Shown: positions 8,366-17,630, counted from the first letter of the stretch. The stretch is DNA of 64,000 bases from Mycolicibacterium komanii (GCF_001050035.1 NZ_CVTA01000009.1:1-64000); one strand, 5' to 3'. Notes: generated by a model from the sequence alone, not told the origin. Translations and numbers: made by a program.

Positions 8366-9274
8366 ATGCTCAAACCCCGACCTGGAACACGTTTCTATTA
8401 TTATCCGGTGCGGTTCACCTATGCCGAAGCCATGACCGACCCGACGTACTACATCCCGCTGGCGCAAGCCGCGGAAGGAGCCGGGTACCACGCGATGACT
8501 ATTGCCGACAGCGTCGCCTATCCGTTCGAATCGGACTCGAAATACCCATACACCCCCGACGGCAGCCGCGAATTCCTCGACGGCAAGGCGTTCATCGAAG
8601 CGTTCGTACTGGCCGGCGCCCTGAGCGCGGTCACAACGAGGCTGCGGTTCAACTTCTTCGTCCTCAAGCTGCCCATCCGGCCACCGGCCCTGGTGGCCAA
8701 ACAGGCGGGCTCGCTGGCCGCGCTGTTCGGCAACCGCCTCGGCCTGGGCGTCGGGACAAGTCCGTGGCCAGAGGACTACGAGTTGATGAACGTGCCGTTC
8801 GCCAAGCGTGGTAAGCGGATGGACGAGTGCATCGAGATCATCAGGGGCCTGACGACGGGCGAATACTTCGAGTTCCACGGCGAGTTCTACGACATCCCGA
8901 AAACGAAGATGACGCCCGCGCCCAGCGAGCCGATCCCGATTCTGATCGGCGGCCACGCCGACGCCGCGCTCAAACGAGCGGCGCGTAACGACGGGTGGAT
9001 GCACGGCGGTGGTGATGTCGAGGAGCTGGACCGACTCCTCAGGCAGCTCAGGAAGTTCCGCGAAGAAGAAGGCCGCACCGGACCGTTCGAGATCCACGTG
9101 ATCTCCGCTGATGCCTACACAGTCGACGGCATCAAGCGGCTCGAGGACAAAGGCGTCACCGACGTGATCGTCGGCCTCCGCGTTCCCTACATCACCGGAG
9201 CCGACACCCAACCGCTCGACCGCAAGATCCGCCACCTCGAGAAGTTCGCCGAGAACGTCATCGCGAAAGTGTGA
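8366..9274 (+). CDS. LLM class F420-dependent oxidoreductase
   Basis: Luciferase-like TIM-barrel oxidoreductase of about 302 residues, expected to use F420 (or FMN). Features include LAQAAEGAGYHAMTIADS, a GLGVGTSPW segment, RGKRMDECIEI and the PIPILIGGHADAAL strand near residue 195. The ATG at 8366 keeps the first beta-strand (RFYYYPVRF); a later ATG would delete it. The substrate is unknown; actinobacterial members act on hydroxylated or N-heterocyclic compounds. Its stop overlaps the GTG of the next gene (GTGA). Confidence 0.87.
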   Translation: MLKPRPGTRFYYYPVRFTYAEAMTDPTYYIPLAQAAEGAGYHAMTIADSVAYPFESDSKYPYTPDGSREFLDGKAFIEAFVLAGALSAVTTRLRFNFFVLKLPIRPPALVAKQAGSLAALFGNRLGLGVGTSPWPEDYELMNVPFAKRGKRMDECIEIIRGLTTGEYFEFHGEFYDIPKTKMTPAPSEPIPILIGGHADAALKRAARNDGWMHGGGDVEELDRLLRQLRKFREEEGRTGPFEIHVISADAYTVDGIKRLEDKGVTDVIVGLRVPYITGADTQPLDRKIRHLEKFAENVIAKV

Positions 9275-10056
9275 TCCCGCCGCCGATTCGGGTAACCGAC
9301 GGCGCAATGCAGTCGGTGGAGGTGTCACGAACAATTCGCGGGTCGACAGTCGTGTTGACCGTCAGCGGCGTGGTCGACAGCGACAACTACTGCGAGCTTC
9401 GCAACCAAATCGTCCAGACAGCGCTCGAGGAACCGCACGCGGTTCTGATCGATGTCACCGGCATGGATGCACCGGCCGGCTCGGCATGGACCGTGTTCAG
9501 CAGCGCATGGTGGCATGTCGATCGGTGGCCCGGCGTGCCGCTGTTCCTGGTATGCGCCGATCCGTCGACCCGCGCCGTGATCAACCGCACCGGTGTCACC
9601 CGCAATGTGCCGCTGTTCGCCGACCTCGATGCCGCACTCGAAGAAGCGGAGACCGACCGCCGACTGCAAACCCGCAGGCGGGCGCGTGCCGAGCTGCCCG
9701 CAGCGGTGGCGAGCCTGCAACGCTCACGCGAGCTGACCACGCAGTGGCTGACGGCCTGGTCACGCACCGAGATGATCTCCACGGCGAACGTCGTGGCGAC
9801 CACCCTGGTCGAGAATGTCCTGCGCCATACGGACAGTCATCCGGAGTTGAGGATCGAATGCGACGGGGCGACGATTGCGATCGCGGTCACCGACGAAAGC
9901 CACGACCCCGCCATGCTTCGCGAAGCCGCCACGGCCACCGCGAGCCCGAGCGGGTTGTTCATCGTCGCCGCCCTCAGTCGAGGCTGGGGCAACGCGGTGA
10001 CCAGTTCGGGCAAGACGGTATGGGCGCTGTTGGGACCGGAAAACGCCCTTCCCTGA
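9271..10056 (+). CDS. STAS domain fused to an anti-sigma-type HATPase domain
   Basis: A 261-residue fusion. Residues about 13-120 are a STAS domain (VVLTVSGVVDSDNYCELRNQI, AVLIDVTGMDA), the fold of anti-anti-sigma factors. Residues about 150-258 look like a GHKL/HATPase_c_2 domain: ENVLRHTDSHPE resembles the N-box and SGLFIVAALSRGWG the glycine-rich box. Such parts normally occur as separate antagonist and kinase proteins, so this may be a self-contained partner-switching regulator. An alternative ATG is at 9307. The GTGA overlap suggests coupling to the LLM gene. It abuts the convergent AraC gene. Confidence 0.75.
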   Translation: MIPPPIRVTDGAMQSVEVSRTIRGSTVVLTVSGVVDSDNYCELRNQIVQTALEEPHAVLIDVTGMDAPAGSAWTVFSSAWWHVDRWPGVPLFLVCADPSTRAVINRTGVTRNVPLFADLDAALEEAETDRRLQTRRRARAELPAAVASLQRSRELTTQWLTAWSRTEMISTANVVATTLVENVLRHTDSHPELRIECDGATIAIAVTDESHDPAMLREAATATASPSGLFIVAALSRGWGNAVTSSGKTVWALLGPENALP

Positions 10057-11058
10057 TCAACCATCGCTCAAGGTGACGTGCGGGCTCTGTCCATAGGTCT
10101 GGCGGTAGAGCACCGCGAACCGTCCCGTGTGGGCAAAGCCCCAGCGTGCGGCGATCTCAGTGACGGTCTCGCCGTTACTGGCCGCCAACAGTTCCTGGTG
10201 CGCGTAGTTCAGCCGCCTCCTGCGCAGATACTGCAGCGGTGTCGTGGCGAGATGGCGCCGGAACATGTACTGAACCGCCCTGGGCGTCACATGGACCGCT
10301 TGTGCGATGTCGGCCAACGCGACGTCGTTGTGGACGTTCGCCTCCATGAACTCGATTGCGCGCCGCAGCAGTACCGGCTGATCGGCGCCGCGGTCATGCA
10401 GGCTCGGACACGACGTGAGCGTGTTGGGAAAGGTCTCGAGCGTGACCGCCGCCATCAGCCGGCTGGCCTGCTCGACCAGCACCGGTGTCGCAGACGCGTC
10501 ATCTGACAGCACAGTGTCCCTCACGAAGCGAACCGTGTTCTTCCACAACTGCGCGGCGGCGTCGTCCACCGGCGAGAAGCTACTGAAGTGAATCGGCAGC
10601 GGCGCATGCGAACCGGGAAGCCCTGCGGCCACGCCGGCCGCGACTCGGACATCGATGAGAACCGCGGTGAAATGAGCATCCTCGAAACGCGCTCTGTGCG
10701 GCAGATGCGGTTGAGCCAACATCGTCAGCTCCCCTGCGGTCACCTCGGTTTTGAGGCCATCGCAGGCGCTGGCGACCCGGCCCGCGGTCGGCCAGATGAC
10801 AGCCACCCTGTTCAGAGGATCCGGACGTATCTCCGCCTGGCCGACAACGGTTATGTCGTCAACAGTCAGCGGACCGATCGTGACGCGGGCATGGGAAAAA
10901 ATCGGCCCTTTACAGTCTGGCGGGGCCTTGTGCGACAGCCTCATCTTGACGCCGTAGATGTCATCGAGGAACTCGTCGGCATCGGCGGGTTCGCTGATCT
11001 CGACCTGTGAGCGTTTGAGTCGACACGACTCGTCGGTTGAAGTATTGATTTTGCTCAC
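10057..11058 (-). CDS. AraC family transcriptional regulator
   Basis: A 333-residue regulator. The N-terminal two thirds form a cupin-like effector domain of the AraC-binding-domain class. The C-terminal 100 residues hold two helix-turn-helix motifs, ALADIAQAVHVTPRAVQYMFRRH and TVTEIAARWGFAHTGRFAVLYRQTYGQSP. The inducer is unknown. It starts at GTG 11058 without a strong Shine-Dalgarno sequence. The 226 bp to the membrane-protein gene hold no recognisable gene. Its stop is adjacent to that of the convergent STAS gene, the junction forming TGATCA. Confidence 0.88.
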   Translation of the reverse strand: MSKINTSTDESCRLKRSQVEISEPADADEFLDDIYGVKMRLSHKAPPDCKGPIFSHARVTIGPLTVDDITVVGQAEIRPDPLNRVAVIWPTAGRVASACDGLKTEVTAGELTMLAQPHLPHRARFEDAHFTAVLIDVRVAAGVAAGLPGSHAPLPIHFSSFSPVDDAAAQLWKNTVRFVRDTVLSDDASATPVLVEQASRLMAAVTLETFPNTLTSCPSLHDRGADQPVLLRRAIEFMEANVHNDVALADIAQAVHVTPRAVQYMFRRHLATTPLQYLRRRRLNYAHQELLAASNGETVTEIAARWGFAHTGRFAVLYRQTYGQSPHVTLSDG

Positions 11059-11284
11059 CTCATCAAAGGAGGCGCAGGGCGAAGCTGTCGACTCAACTCC
11101 AATAGGCCCTGCATACCCCGCGGAAGGGTCTTGAAACGAAATTCGATCCGCTTTGCGCGGGCCTTACCCGGCGGATAGGAATCTCTTCCCTGCGCACGTT
11201 GGAACCTCACTCACCGGTGATTACGCCGCCGGGCGGCGATCGCGACCATTGACGCGTCCCTGCAACGAATGACTGAGGAAACCG

Positions 11285-12292
11285 ATGACCACGACAGCCA
11301 CCGGTACGAACAAGCCCGCCCGTGACGAAACCGTGCGACTGCGCCTCGGCGACCTGCCGGTGCGTCCCCTGCCCAAACCGGTTACGCACGGCGACGCCAA
11401 GACCACGCGACTGCGTCCGATCGCCCCGCCGACCAAGCCACTGCCGAAGGCCACCAGCGCGTTCGACGGCAAGACGGTGCGGCTGCGCCCGATCGACCTG
11501 CCGGTCGTCGCCAAGGTGACCAACACCGTGCGGCAGCGCTACGTGAACCTGAGCGCGGTCAAGAAGGCGCCGACCAAGTGGGACATCGCGCGGCTCTCGC
11601 TGGTGATGCTGCTGGCCTCGATGCCGATCCTGGGCATCTCGGTCGACGTGTTCGGCCTGGTCCCGCAAAACGTCACGTCGGTCGTCGTCATCGCGCTGTG
11701 CGCGGTGCTGGGAGCGCTGATCGCGTTCGCCCCGCACCGGATGGACATCTTCGTCGGGCGCGGCCTGATCGCCGGCATGGTCGCATGCATCGTCTATGAC
11801 GCCGCTCGGCTGTTCGCGGTGCATGTGCTGGGTCTGATGGGTGACTTCATCCCGGTGATGGGATCGTTCGTCACCGGTGAGCCCGACACCGCGGGCAGCG
11901 CGGCGGTCGGTTACGTCTGGCGCTACATCGGCGACGGTGGCGGCCTGGGCGTGGCGTTCTTCGTCGTCGCGTTCGCGCTGGGCATCGACCGGTGGAAGAA
12001 CGTCTACGCGGTGCTGGCGTCGGTCGCCTTCGCGGTGTTCCCGACGTGGGCAGGCCTGATGGCGACGGTCGCGCTGGCCCCGCGCGGCGAGGAGATGATG
12101 TTCCCGTTGAACGTCGCGACCGTGACGATCACGCTGGTCGGACACCTGATCTTCGGGCTGGTGCTGGGCCTGGCCTTCCTGAAGGCGCCGCGCGGGCGCG
12201 ACCGCAGCGAATGGCCCTGGCCGCCATTGTTCGAGACGGCTTCGGCGAAGCGGGTCGTTCGCGCCTACAAGAAGTTCACCAATCGGCCGTAG
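11285..12292 (+). CDS. Membrane protein with Thr-containing N-terminal repeats
   Basis: A 335-residue protein of unrecognised family. Residues 1-95 are a basic, proline-rich tail with four related units: ETVRLR (Thr16), TTRLRP (Thr40), KTVRLRP (Thr64) and a degenerate NTVRQR (Thr81), each followed by proline-rich spacers. About six hydrophobic segments follow between residues 105 and 310, then a short basic C-terminus. The repeats look like phosphorylation or docking sites rather than a fold. The next gene encodes an FHA phospho-threonine reader and the one after a Ser/Thr kinase, suggesting a signalling set, which is inference. Confidence 0.7.
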   Translation: MTTTATGTNKPARDETVRLRLGDLPVRPLPKPVTHGDAKTTRLRPIAPPTKPLPKATSAFDGKTVRLRPIDLPVVAKVTNTVRQRYVNLSAVKKAPTKWDIARLSLVMLLASMPILGISVDVFGLVPQNVTSVVVIALCAVLGALIAFAPHRMDIFVGRGLIAGMVACIVYDAARLFAVHVLGLMGDFIPVMGSFVTGEPDTAGSAAVGYVWRYIGDGGGLGVAFFVVAFALGIDRWKNVYAVLASVAFAVFPTWAGLMATVALAPRGEEMMFPLNVATVTITLVGHLIFGLVLGLAFLKAPRGRDRSEWPWPPLFETASAKRVVRAYKKFTNRP

Positions 12293-12305
12293 CGTTCGTC
12301 GACCA

Positions 12306-12348
12306 GGGACCTCCCATCTGGGCCAGAATTGCCTCGATAGGAGGTCCC
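12306..12348 (+). promoter_or_regulatory. Inverted repeat that includes the FHA gene ribosome site
   Basis: GGGACCTCC (12306-12314) and GGAGGTCCC (12340-12348) are perfect 9-bp complements with a 25-nt loop. The right arm contains AGGAGGT and ends immediately before the ATG of the FHA gene. In mRNA the hairpin would mask the ribosome-binding site, so translation could be switched by RNA folding or by upstream translation. Confidence 0.55.
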
Positions 12349-12960
12349 ATGTCGTCGCACCTGGAAATCTCGAGACCGTCGGGGCGGGAGTTGGTTCCGC
12401 TCAGCGGTGACCGGGTGACGCTTGGCAAGGCGTCCACCAACGCGGTGTCGCTGGAGCACGACGAGACCGTCTCGCGGTTGCACGCCGTGCTGGAGAACCT
12501 CGGGTTCGCCTGGTCGATAAGAGATCTCGGGAGCCGCAACGGGACGTTTCTCAACGGCGAGCGGATCACCGCCGAACGGGTGCTGCGGTCCGGCGACGAG
12601 GTGCGCCTCGGCAAGTCACGGCTGATCTTCTGGGAGGTCAGGGACAGCACGGACGGCAAGCTCGACGAGGAGACGGTCACCGCTCAGGGTGTCGAGCCCC
12701 CGCCGAGGCTGACCCACCGCGAACTCGATGTGCTCATCGTCTTGTGCCGGCCGCTGGTCTCCGATGACCCGTTCCCCGAGCCCGCCTCGGTCCGCCGGAT
12801 GGCGGGCGAACTGTTCGTCACCGAGGCCGCGGGCAAACAGCATCTGCAGAACCTCTACGACAAATTCGCCATCCCCGCCGAGGGTGACCGCCGGGTCCGG
12901 CTGGCCAACGAGGCACTTCGCCGCGGCGCCGTGACGCTGGCGCAATTGCGCGCTACGTGA
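12349..12960 (+). CDS. FHA domain protein with C-terminal wHTH-like domain
   Basis: A 203-residue protein with a phospho-threonine-binding FHA domain at residues about 5-95: RVTLGKASTNAVSL, the SRLHA motif and DLGSRNGTFLNGERI are diagnostic. Residues about 120-203 form a second, helical module beginning LTHRELDVLIVLCRPL that resembles a DNA-binding output domain. The ATG has a near-ideal AGGAGGT site buried in an inverted repeat. Its 3' end overlaps the convergent Ser/Thr kinase gene by 8 bases. It may read phosphorylated targets of that kinase, possibly the Thr repeats of the upstream membrane protein. Confidence 0.88.
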   Translation: MSSHLEISRPSGRELVPLSGDRVTLGKASTNAVSLEHDETVSRLHAVLENLGFAWSIRDLGSRNGTFLNGERITAERVLRSGDEVRLGKSRLIFWEVRDSTDGKLDEETVTAQGVEPPPRLTHRELDVLIVLCRPLVSDDPFPEPASVRRMAGELFVTEAAGKQHLQNLYDKFAIPAEGDRRVRLANEALRRGAVTLAQLRAT

Positions 12961-15958
12961 AGTCGAGGGCCTCGACGGTGGCGACCGGGCCCTCGTGAGT
13001 CGGACGGTCGGCGCCTCCGATGCAGTACACCGCCTCCCCGACCGCGGCCACCACCTGGCCGTGCACCGGGGTTCCGATCGGCGCCACCGTCGTCCACCGG
13101 CCGTTGCCGATGTCGTACATCTCGACCGTCGCCAGCACGCGGGTCGGCTCTTCGCCGCCCACCGCGACGATCCGGCCGTCGATGAAGGCGGCGCCGTAGC
13201 TGCCGCGTGGGGTCGGCATGTCCGGCAGCTTCTTCCATTCGCCGCTGGCCGGGTCGAAACGCTCGAATGCGGCGCTGTTCTCGTCGGCGCTCAGCGAGCG
13301 CCCGCCCACGGCGTAGACATAGCTGCCGTCCGACACCGCGGCCAGATGTTCGCGCGGCGTCGGCATGTCGGCGGCCTGCGTCCAGGACTCGCCGTCGAAC
13401 ACCTCGGTCGGCACGACGAGCTGTTTGTCGCTCTGCCCGCCGACGACGACGAGCTTGTCGCCGACCACCGCCGCCGCGGCCCCGGCCCGACCGTGTTGCA
13501 ACGCAGCGAGTTCGGTCCACTTGCCGTCGCGCAGCGCGAACACCTTGTCGGACGGCTCCCCGATGTTGTCGGTGGCGCCGCCGAGGACGACGAAGTCCCC
13601 GTTGTAGGTCGCGCCCGTCGCGTGGTGGAGCCCAACCGGCAGCGGCGGTTGGGTCTGCCACTTGCCGGTCCGCGGATCGAAACTCTCGACGGTGTCAAGG
13701 GTTTCGCCCTCGCGGATACCGCCGGCGATCCAGATCTCGTCGTCGAGCACGCTCCACGCCATCATCAGCCGCGGCGTCGGCGCATCCGGGAGAGCGCGCC
13801 ACTCGGCAGCGGGTTGAGGTTGGCGCGCAGGCAGTTTCAGCGTTTCGGCCGAAGCGGTGATTTTGCGGTCGCCGATATCCGTCGACCCGCCGATCGCGTA
13901 CACGCGATTGCCCACCCCGGCCACCGCCATGCCGTGGCGTGCGGTGCCCATGTCGGGAAGGCCGGACCAGGTCGTCGTCGCGAGGTCGAACGCGAGAACG
14001 GTCTTGAGGACCTGCCCTGCCGACGTCCCCCCGACCACCACCAGCCGTTCGTCGGTGGCAGCGATGCCGAAATCGCTTCGTGGTTCCGGAAGTTCGGGCA
14101 GGGCGGTCCAGGCATCCGCGGCCGGGTCGTATGCCTCCACGGTGGCCACGTCAGAGGTGCCGGTCGTGCCGCCGATCGCGTACACCCGTTTGCCGTCGGA
14201 CGCCGCGCTCAACATCTGACGTGGCGTCCGAATGGGGGCACCGAGCTTCCAGGCGGTGCCGTCGAACACCTCGGTGGTGTTGAGCAGCTTGCCCCCGGAG
14301 TCCACGCCGCCGGTGACGATGATCCGGTCCCCGACCACCGCGGCGGCGCCCGCGGCCCGGGGCTGCAACAGCGGCGGCAGTTCGGTCCAGCGGCTGTTGA
14401 CGACCCGCCACACCCGGTCCGTCGCGACCTTCGCGTCGTTGCCCTCGGGGCGCCAGCCGCCGAGCACGACCGGGTTCTCCCGCCACGTCACCGCCATCGC
14501 ACGCTGCACGGGGACGGGCAGATCCTCACCGCTCTTCCAGCTGTCGATGGCGGGGTCGTAACCCTCGTGCTTGCCGCTGACGCGGTCATCGGCGCCGAGG
14601 CCGCCAAAAACCCAGATGGTGCCGTCGGCCTGGGTGGCGGCGACTGCGTCGCGGGCGACGCGTGCGTCGGCGATCGGTCGCCAGGCCGGCTGCGCGTCGG
14701 CGACCGGCTGCTGCGCGGGCGCGGCGGTCTGGCCGCCTTCGTTGTCGCGCGTGGAGGCGATGACGAAGACACCGCTGATCACCAGCAGCAACACCGCGAC
14801 GATCGCGCCGGACACGATCAGCGCGCGTTTCCGACCGCGCCCCTTGGGCGCGGTGTCCGCCGCTTGGTCGGGTCGCACGCCGGGCGGCAGCTGCCAGGGC
14901 AGGCTCGACTGGCTGATCGACGCGGTGTGGGCGAACATTCCGGGTTCGGGCGCGGGCGCGTCGGGATCTCCGGATGCGGCGGTCGTACGCGGCGCCGACG
15001 AAAGCGGTTCGGCCCGCGCGGAGACCGACGGCTCGACCAGTTCCGAGACGGCCACCGCCTGGGTGCCTTCCGGCTGCTCCGGCGCAGCACTCGGCTCGCT
15101 GAGCGCCATTGCGTCCGCGGTCAACCCGTTGTGGCGCTGCGCCAGCTGCAGTTCGTGACCGAAATCGGCCGCCGACGCGTAGCGATCGGAGGGCTTGCGG
15201 GCCATCGCCTTCTCGATCGCGGCGCACACGTCGGCGGGGATGCCTTGGGGACGAAGATCCGGGACGGGCGTGGAGGTGATGCGCAGATAGTGTGCGATCA
15301 GATCCTCGTCGTTCTTGCGCTCGTGCGGGGGCTTGCCCGCGATCAGCGCGTAGATCGACGCGCCGAGCGAGTAGACGTCGGCCTCGACGGTCGGCGGGTT
15401 TCCCTCCAACACCTCTGGCGCGGTGTAGGACAGCGTGCCCGTGAAGAAGCCGGTCACCGTCTTGTATCCGCCGGCGATCCGGGCGGTTCCGAAGTCGCTG
15501 AGTTGTGGTTCGCCGTAATCGTTGAATAGGACGTTCGCGGGTTTGATGTCGCGGTGCAGGGTGCCTGTGCGATGCGCGGTTTCCAATGCGCCGCATAGTT
15601 TCACGCCGATGCGTAGCGCCTCGGGCCACGCGATACGGCCCTCGCGCCGCAGCCGCTCCGCCAGCGAGCCCTCGCGGTGGTAGGGCATCACGATGAACGG
15701 CCGATTGCTCTCGGTGACACCGACTTGCAGGATGTTGACGATGTTGGGGTGGCCGGAGAGCGCGCCCATGGCGTAGCCCTCGCGGAAGAACCGTTCGCGG
15801 TCGTCTTCGTCGAGGTCAGATGCGAGCACCTTGATCGCGACGCTTCGCGCCAGCGACTGCTGATAGCAGCGGTAGACGACGCCACCGCCGCCGCGACCGA
15901 TCTCGACCGCCTCGGTGAACCCGGCGGCCGCCAGCTCAGTCGTTATTCCCCCGGCCAT
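12953..15958 (-). CDS. Transmembrane Ser/Thr protein kinase with twelve Kelch repeats
   Basis: A receptor-like kinase of 1001 residues, starting at the ATG with a GGAGGG site (a longer in-frame extension lacks support). The kinase domain spans about 10-275: glycine loop GRGGGGVVY, VAIK Lys43, HRDIKPAN at 135-142, DFG 155-157 and APE 180-182, all intact. A Pro/Ala linker precedes a single membrane helix at 379-401. The outside part carries twelve Kelch blades (VYAIGG-type strands), enough for two six-bladed propellers. By analogy with PknD, whose sensor is an NHL propeller, it probably senses an extracellular ligand. From memory none of the M. tuberculosis kinases combines these domains. Confidence 0.9.
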   Translation of the reverse strand: MAGGITTELAAAGFTEAVEIGRGGGGVVYRCYQQSLARSVAIKVLASDLDEDDRERFFREGYAMGALSGHPNIVNILQVGVTESNRPFIVMPYHREGSLAERLRREGRIAWPEALRIGVKLCGALETAHRTGTLHRDIKPANVLFNDYGEPQLSDFGTARIAGGYKTVTGFFTGTLSYTAPEVLEGNPPTVEADVYSLGASIYALIAGKPPHERKNDEDLIAHYLRITSTPVPDLRPQGIPADVCAAIEKAMARKPSDRYASAADFGHELQLAQRHNGLTADAMALSEPSAAPEQPEGTQAVAVSELVEPSVSARAEPLSSAPRTTAASGDPDAPAPEPGMFAHTASISQSSLPWQLPPGVRPDQAADTAPKGRGRKRALIVSGAIVAVLLLVISGVFVIASTRDNEGGQTAAPAQQPVADAQPAWRPIADARVARDAVAATQADGTIWVFGGLGADDRVSGKHEGYDPAIDSWKSGEDLPVPVQRAMAVTWRENPVVLGGWRPEGNDAKVATDRVWRVVNSRWTELPPLLQPRAAGAAAVVGDRIIVTGGVDSGGKLLNTTEVFDGTAWKLGAPIRTPRQMLSAASDGKRVYAIGGTTGTSDVATVEAYDPAADAWTALPELPEPRSDFGIAATDERLVVVGGTSAGQVLKTVLAFDLATTTWSGLPDMGTARHGMAVAGVGNRVYAIGGSTDIGDRKITASAETLKLPARQPQPAAEWRALPDAPTPRLMMAWSVLDDEIWIAGGIREGETLDTVESFDPRTGKWQTQPPLPVGLHHATGATYNGDFVVLGGATDNIGEPSDKVFALRDGKWTELAALQHGRAGAAAAVVGDKLVVVGGQSDKQLVVPTEVFDGESWTQAADMPTPREHLAAVSDGSYVYAVGGRSLSADENSAAFERFDPASGEWKKLPDMPTPRGSYGAAFIDGRIVAVGGEEPTRVLATVEMYDIGNGRWTTVAPIGTPVHGQVVAAVGEAVYCIGGADRPTHEGPVATVEALDFT

Positions 15959-16211
15959 ATGCCACCGCCCTCCGGTGAAACGCCGAATATTCGCTCTCAA
16001 AGTACCGAGCAAGCGCATCTGCGACGCCTGATTTCGGCAGTTCCATCCTCGATGCCGTTCAACGACGTATGGAGGGCAAAGGGTCGGCGAATTGCCCGGC
16101 GTCACGTCGACCCGGCGCTACGAGATGCGACCCCGCACACCTGCGAGTTTGTTTTTAATCCTGCTCGGGTAACACCGTGCCGCCCCGTCACGGATTCAAG
16201 GAGCCGCGCTG

Positions 16212-17630
16212 ATGAGTGCCACCGATACCGAACGCTCGGATGACGCGCGAGCCAAGACGCCGGGACAACTGACCGGCGCAGTCGTCATCGTCGCGCTGGT
16301 GTCGGCGGTCTCCGGGATGCTCTACGGCTACGACACCGGCATCATCTCCGGGGCACTGCTGCAGATCACGAAGGACTTCGGCATCGCCGAGGGCTGGAAA
16401 CAGCTGATCGCCGCCAGCATTCTGCTCGGGGCGGTCATCGGCGCCCTGGTGTGTAGCTACCTGTCCGACAAACGGGGGCGCAAGGGCACGCTGCTGATGC
16501 TCGGCGTCCTGTTCGTCGTCGGGGCGCTCTGGTGTGCGGTCTCTCCCAACCCGGAATTGTTGTCGCTCGGGAGACTGGTCCTGGGCTTCGCCGTCGGCGG
16601 GGCGACGCAGACCGCGCCCATGTACGTCGCGGAACTGGCGCCGCCGAAGTACCGAGGCCGGCTGGTGCTCTGCTTCCAGATCGCGATCGGGGTCGGCATC
16701 GTGATCGCGACCATCGTCGGTGCGACGGAATCGATCCCGTGGAGATGGTCGATCGGCGCCGCCGCGGTCCCCGCCGCGATCATGTTCGGTCTGCTGTTGC
16801 GCCTGCCGGAGAGCCCCCGGTGGTTGGTCAAGAACGACGATCCCGACAAGGCGCGCGACGTGTTGGACCGGGTTCGCCCGTCCGGCTACGACATCGAGGG
16901 CGAACTCGACGAGATGGCCGAGCTGGTACGGAAAGAGGAGACCGCCAAGACCCGGGGATGGCCGGGGTTGCGCGCGCGGTGGGTGCGCCCGGCGCTCATA
17001 CTCGGTTGTGGCATAGCGATTTTCACTCAGCTCAGCGGCATCGAGATGATCATCTACTATTCGCCGACGATCCTGACCGACAACGGATTCTCGGAATCGG
17101 TCGCGCTGCAGGTGTCGGTGGGACTCGGCGTGAGTTATCTGGTGGCCCAGCTCGTCGGGCTGTCCATCATCGACAGGGTCGGCCGCAGGCGGCTCACGTT
17201 GATCATGATTCCCGGTGCGGCGGTGAGCCTGTTCGTTCTGGGCACGTTGTTCGTCACCGGCAACAGCGGACGGGATTCCGTGCCGTTCATCATCGCGTGC
17301 CTCATCGTGTTCATGCTCTTCAACGCGGGCGGGTTGCAGTTGATGGGATGGTTGACCGGATCCGAGACCTATCCGCTGGCGGTGCGACCGGCCGGCACGG
17401 CCGCGCAGTCCGCGGCGCTGTGGGGCACCAACCTGATCATCACGCTCACCCTGTTGTCTTTGATCAATGCGATCGAGGTGGGGCCGACCATGTGGCTCTA
17501 CGGGTTGTTCAACGTGGCCGCATGGATTTTCGTCTACTTCCGGATGCCCGACCTGACAGGGAGAAGCCTCGAGGAGATCGAGCGCAAGTTGAGCAACGGC
17601 CAGTTCCGCCCCGCTGATTTCGCCCGCTGA
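16212..17630 (+). CDS. Sugar porter family MFS transporter
   Basis: Twelve-helix membrane transporter of 472 residues in the sugar porter family. Diagnostic motifs are YGYDTGIISGAL in helix 1, SDKRGRK between helices 2 and 3, LPESPRWL after helix 6, DRVGRRRL after helix 8 and the late cytoplasmic ETYPLAVRPAGTAAQ. Family members import hexoses, pentoses or inositol with protons. The ATG has AAGGAG upstream. The 253 bp separating it from the divergent kinase gene hold no gene; the sequence near 16150 is locally T-rich and may hold its promoter. Confidence 0.9.
   Translation: MSATDTERSDDARAKTPGQLTGAVVIVALVSAVSGMLYGYDTGIISGALLQITKDFGIAEGWKQLIAASILLGAVIGALVCSYLSDKRGRKGTLLMLGVLFVVGALWCAVSPNPELLSLGRLVLGFAVGGATQTAPMYVAELAPPKYRGRLVLCFQIAIGVGIVIATIVGATESIPWRWSIGAAAVPAAIMFGLLLRLPESPRWLVKNDDPDKARDVLDRVRPSGYDIEGELDEMAELVRKEETAKTRGWPGLRARWVRPALILGCGIAIFTQLSGIEMIIYYSPTILTDNGFSESVALQVSVGLGVSYLVAQLVGLSIIDRVGRRRLTLIMIPGAAVSLFVLGTLFVTGNSGRDSVPFIIACLIVFMLFNAGGLQLMGWLTGSETYPLAVRPAGTAAQSAALWGTNLIITLTLLSLINAIEVGPTMWLYGLFNVAAWIFVYFRMPDLTGRSLEEIERKLSNGQFRPADFAR

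Noticed and set aside
8383..8397. TGGAACACGTTTCTA, close to a KstR operator
   Set aside because: One fixed position fails, and the sequence encodes the first beta-strand (GTRFYYY) of the LLM oxidoreductase, so it is probably coding coincidence.
12995..15529. An 844-codon open frame antisense to the Kelch kinase
   Set aside because: It is a frame shadow of high-GC coding sequence; the opposite strand encodes an intact kinase and Kelch propellers, and the antisense translation is Arg/Gly/Asp-rich without domains.
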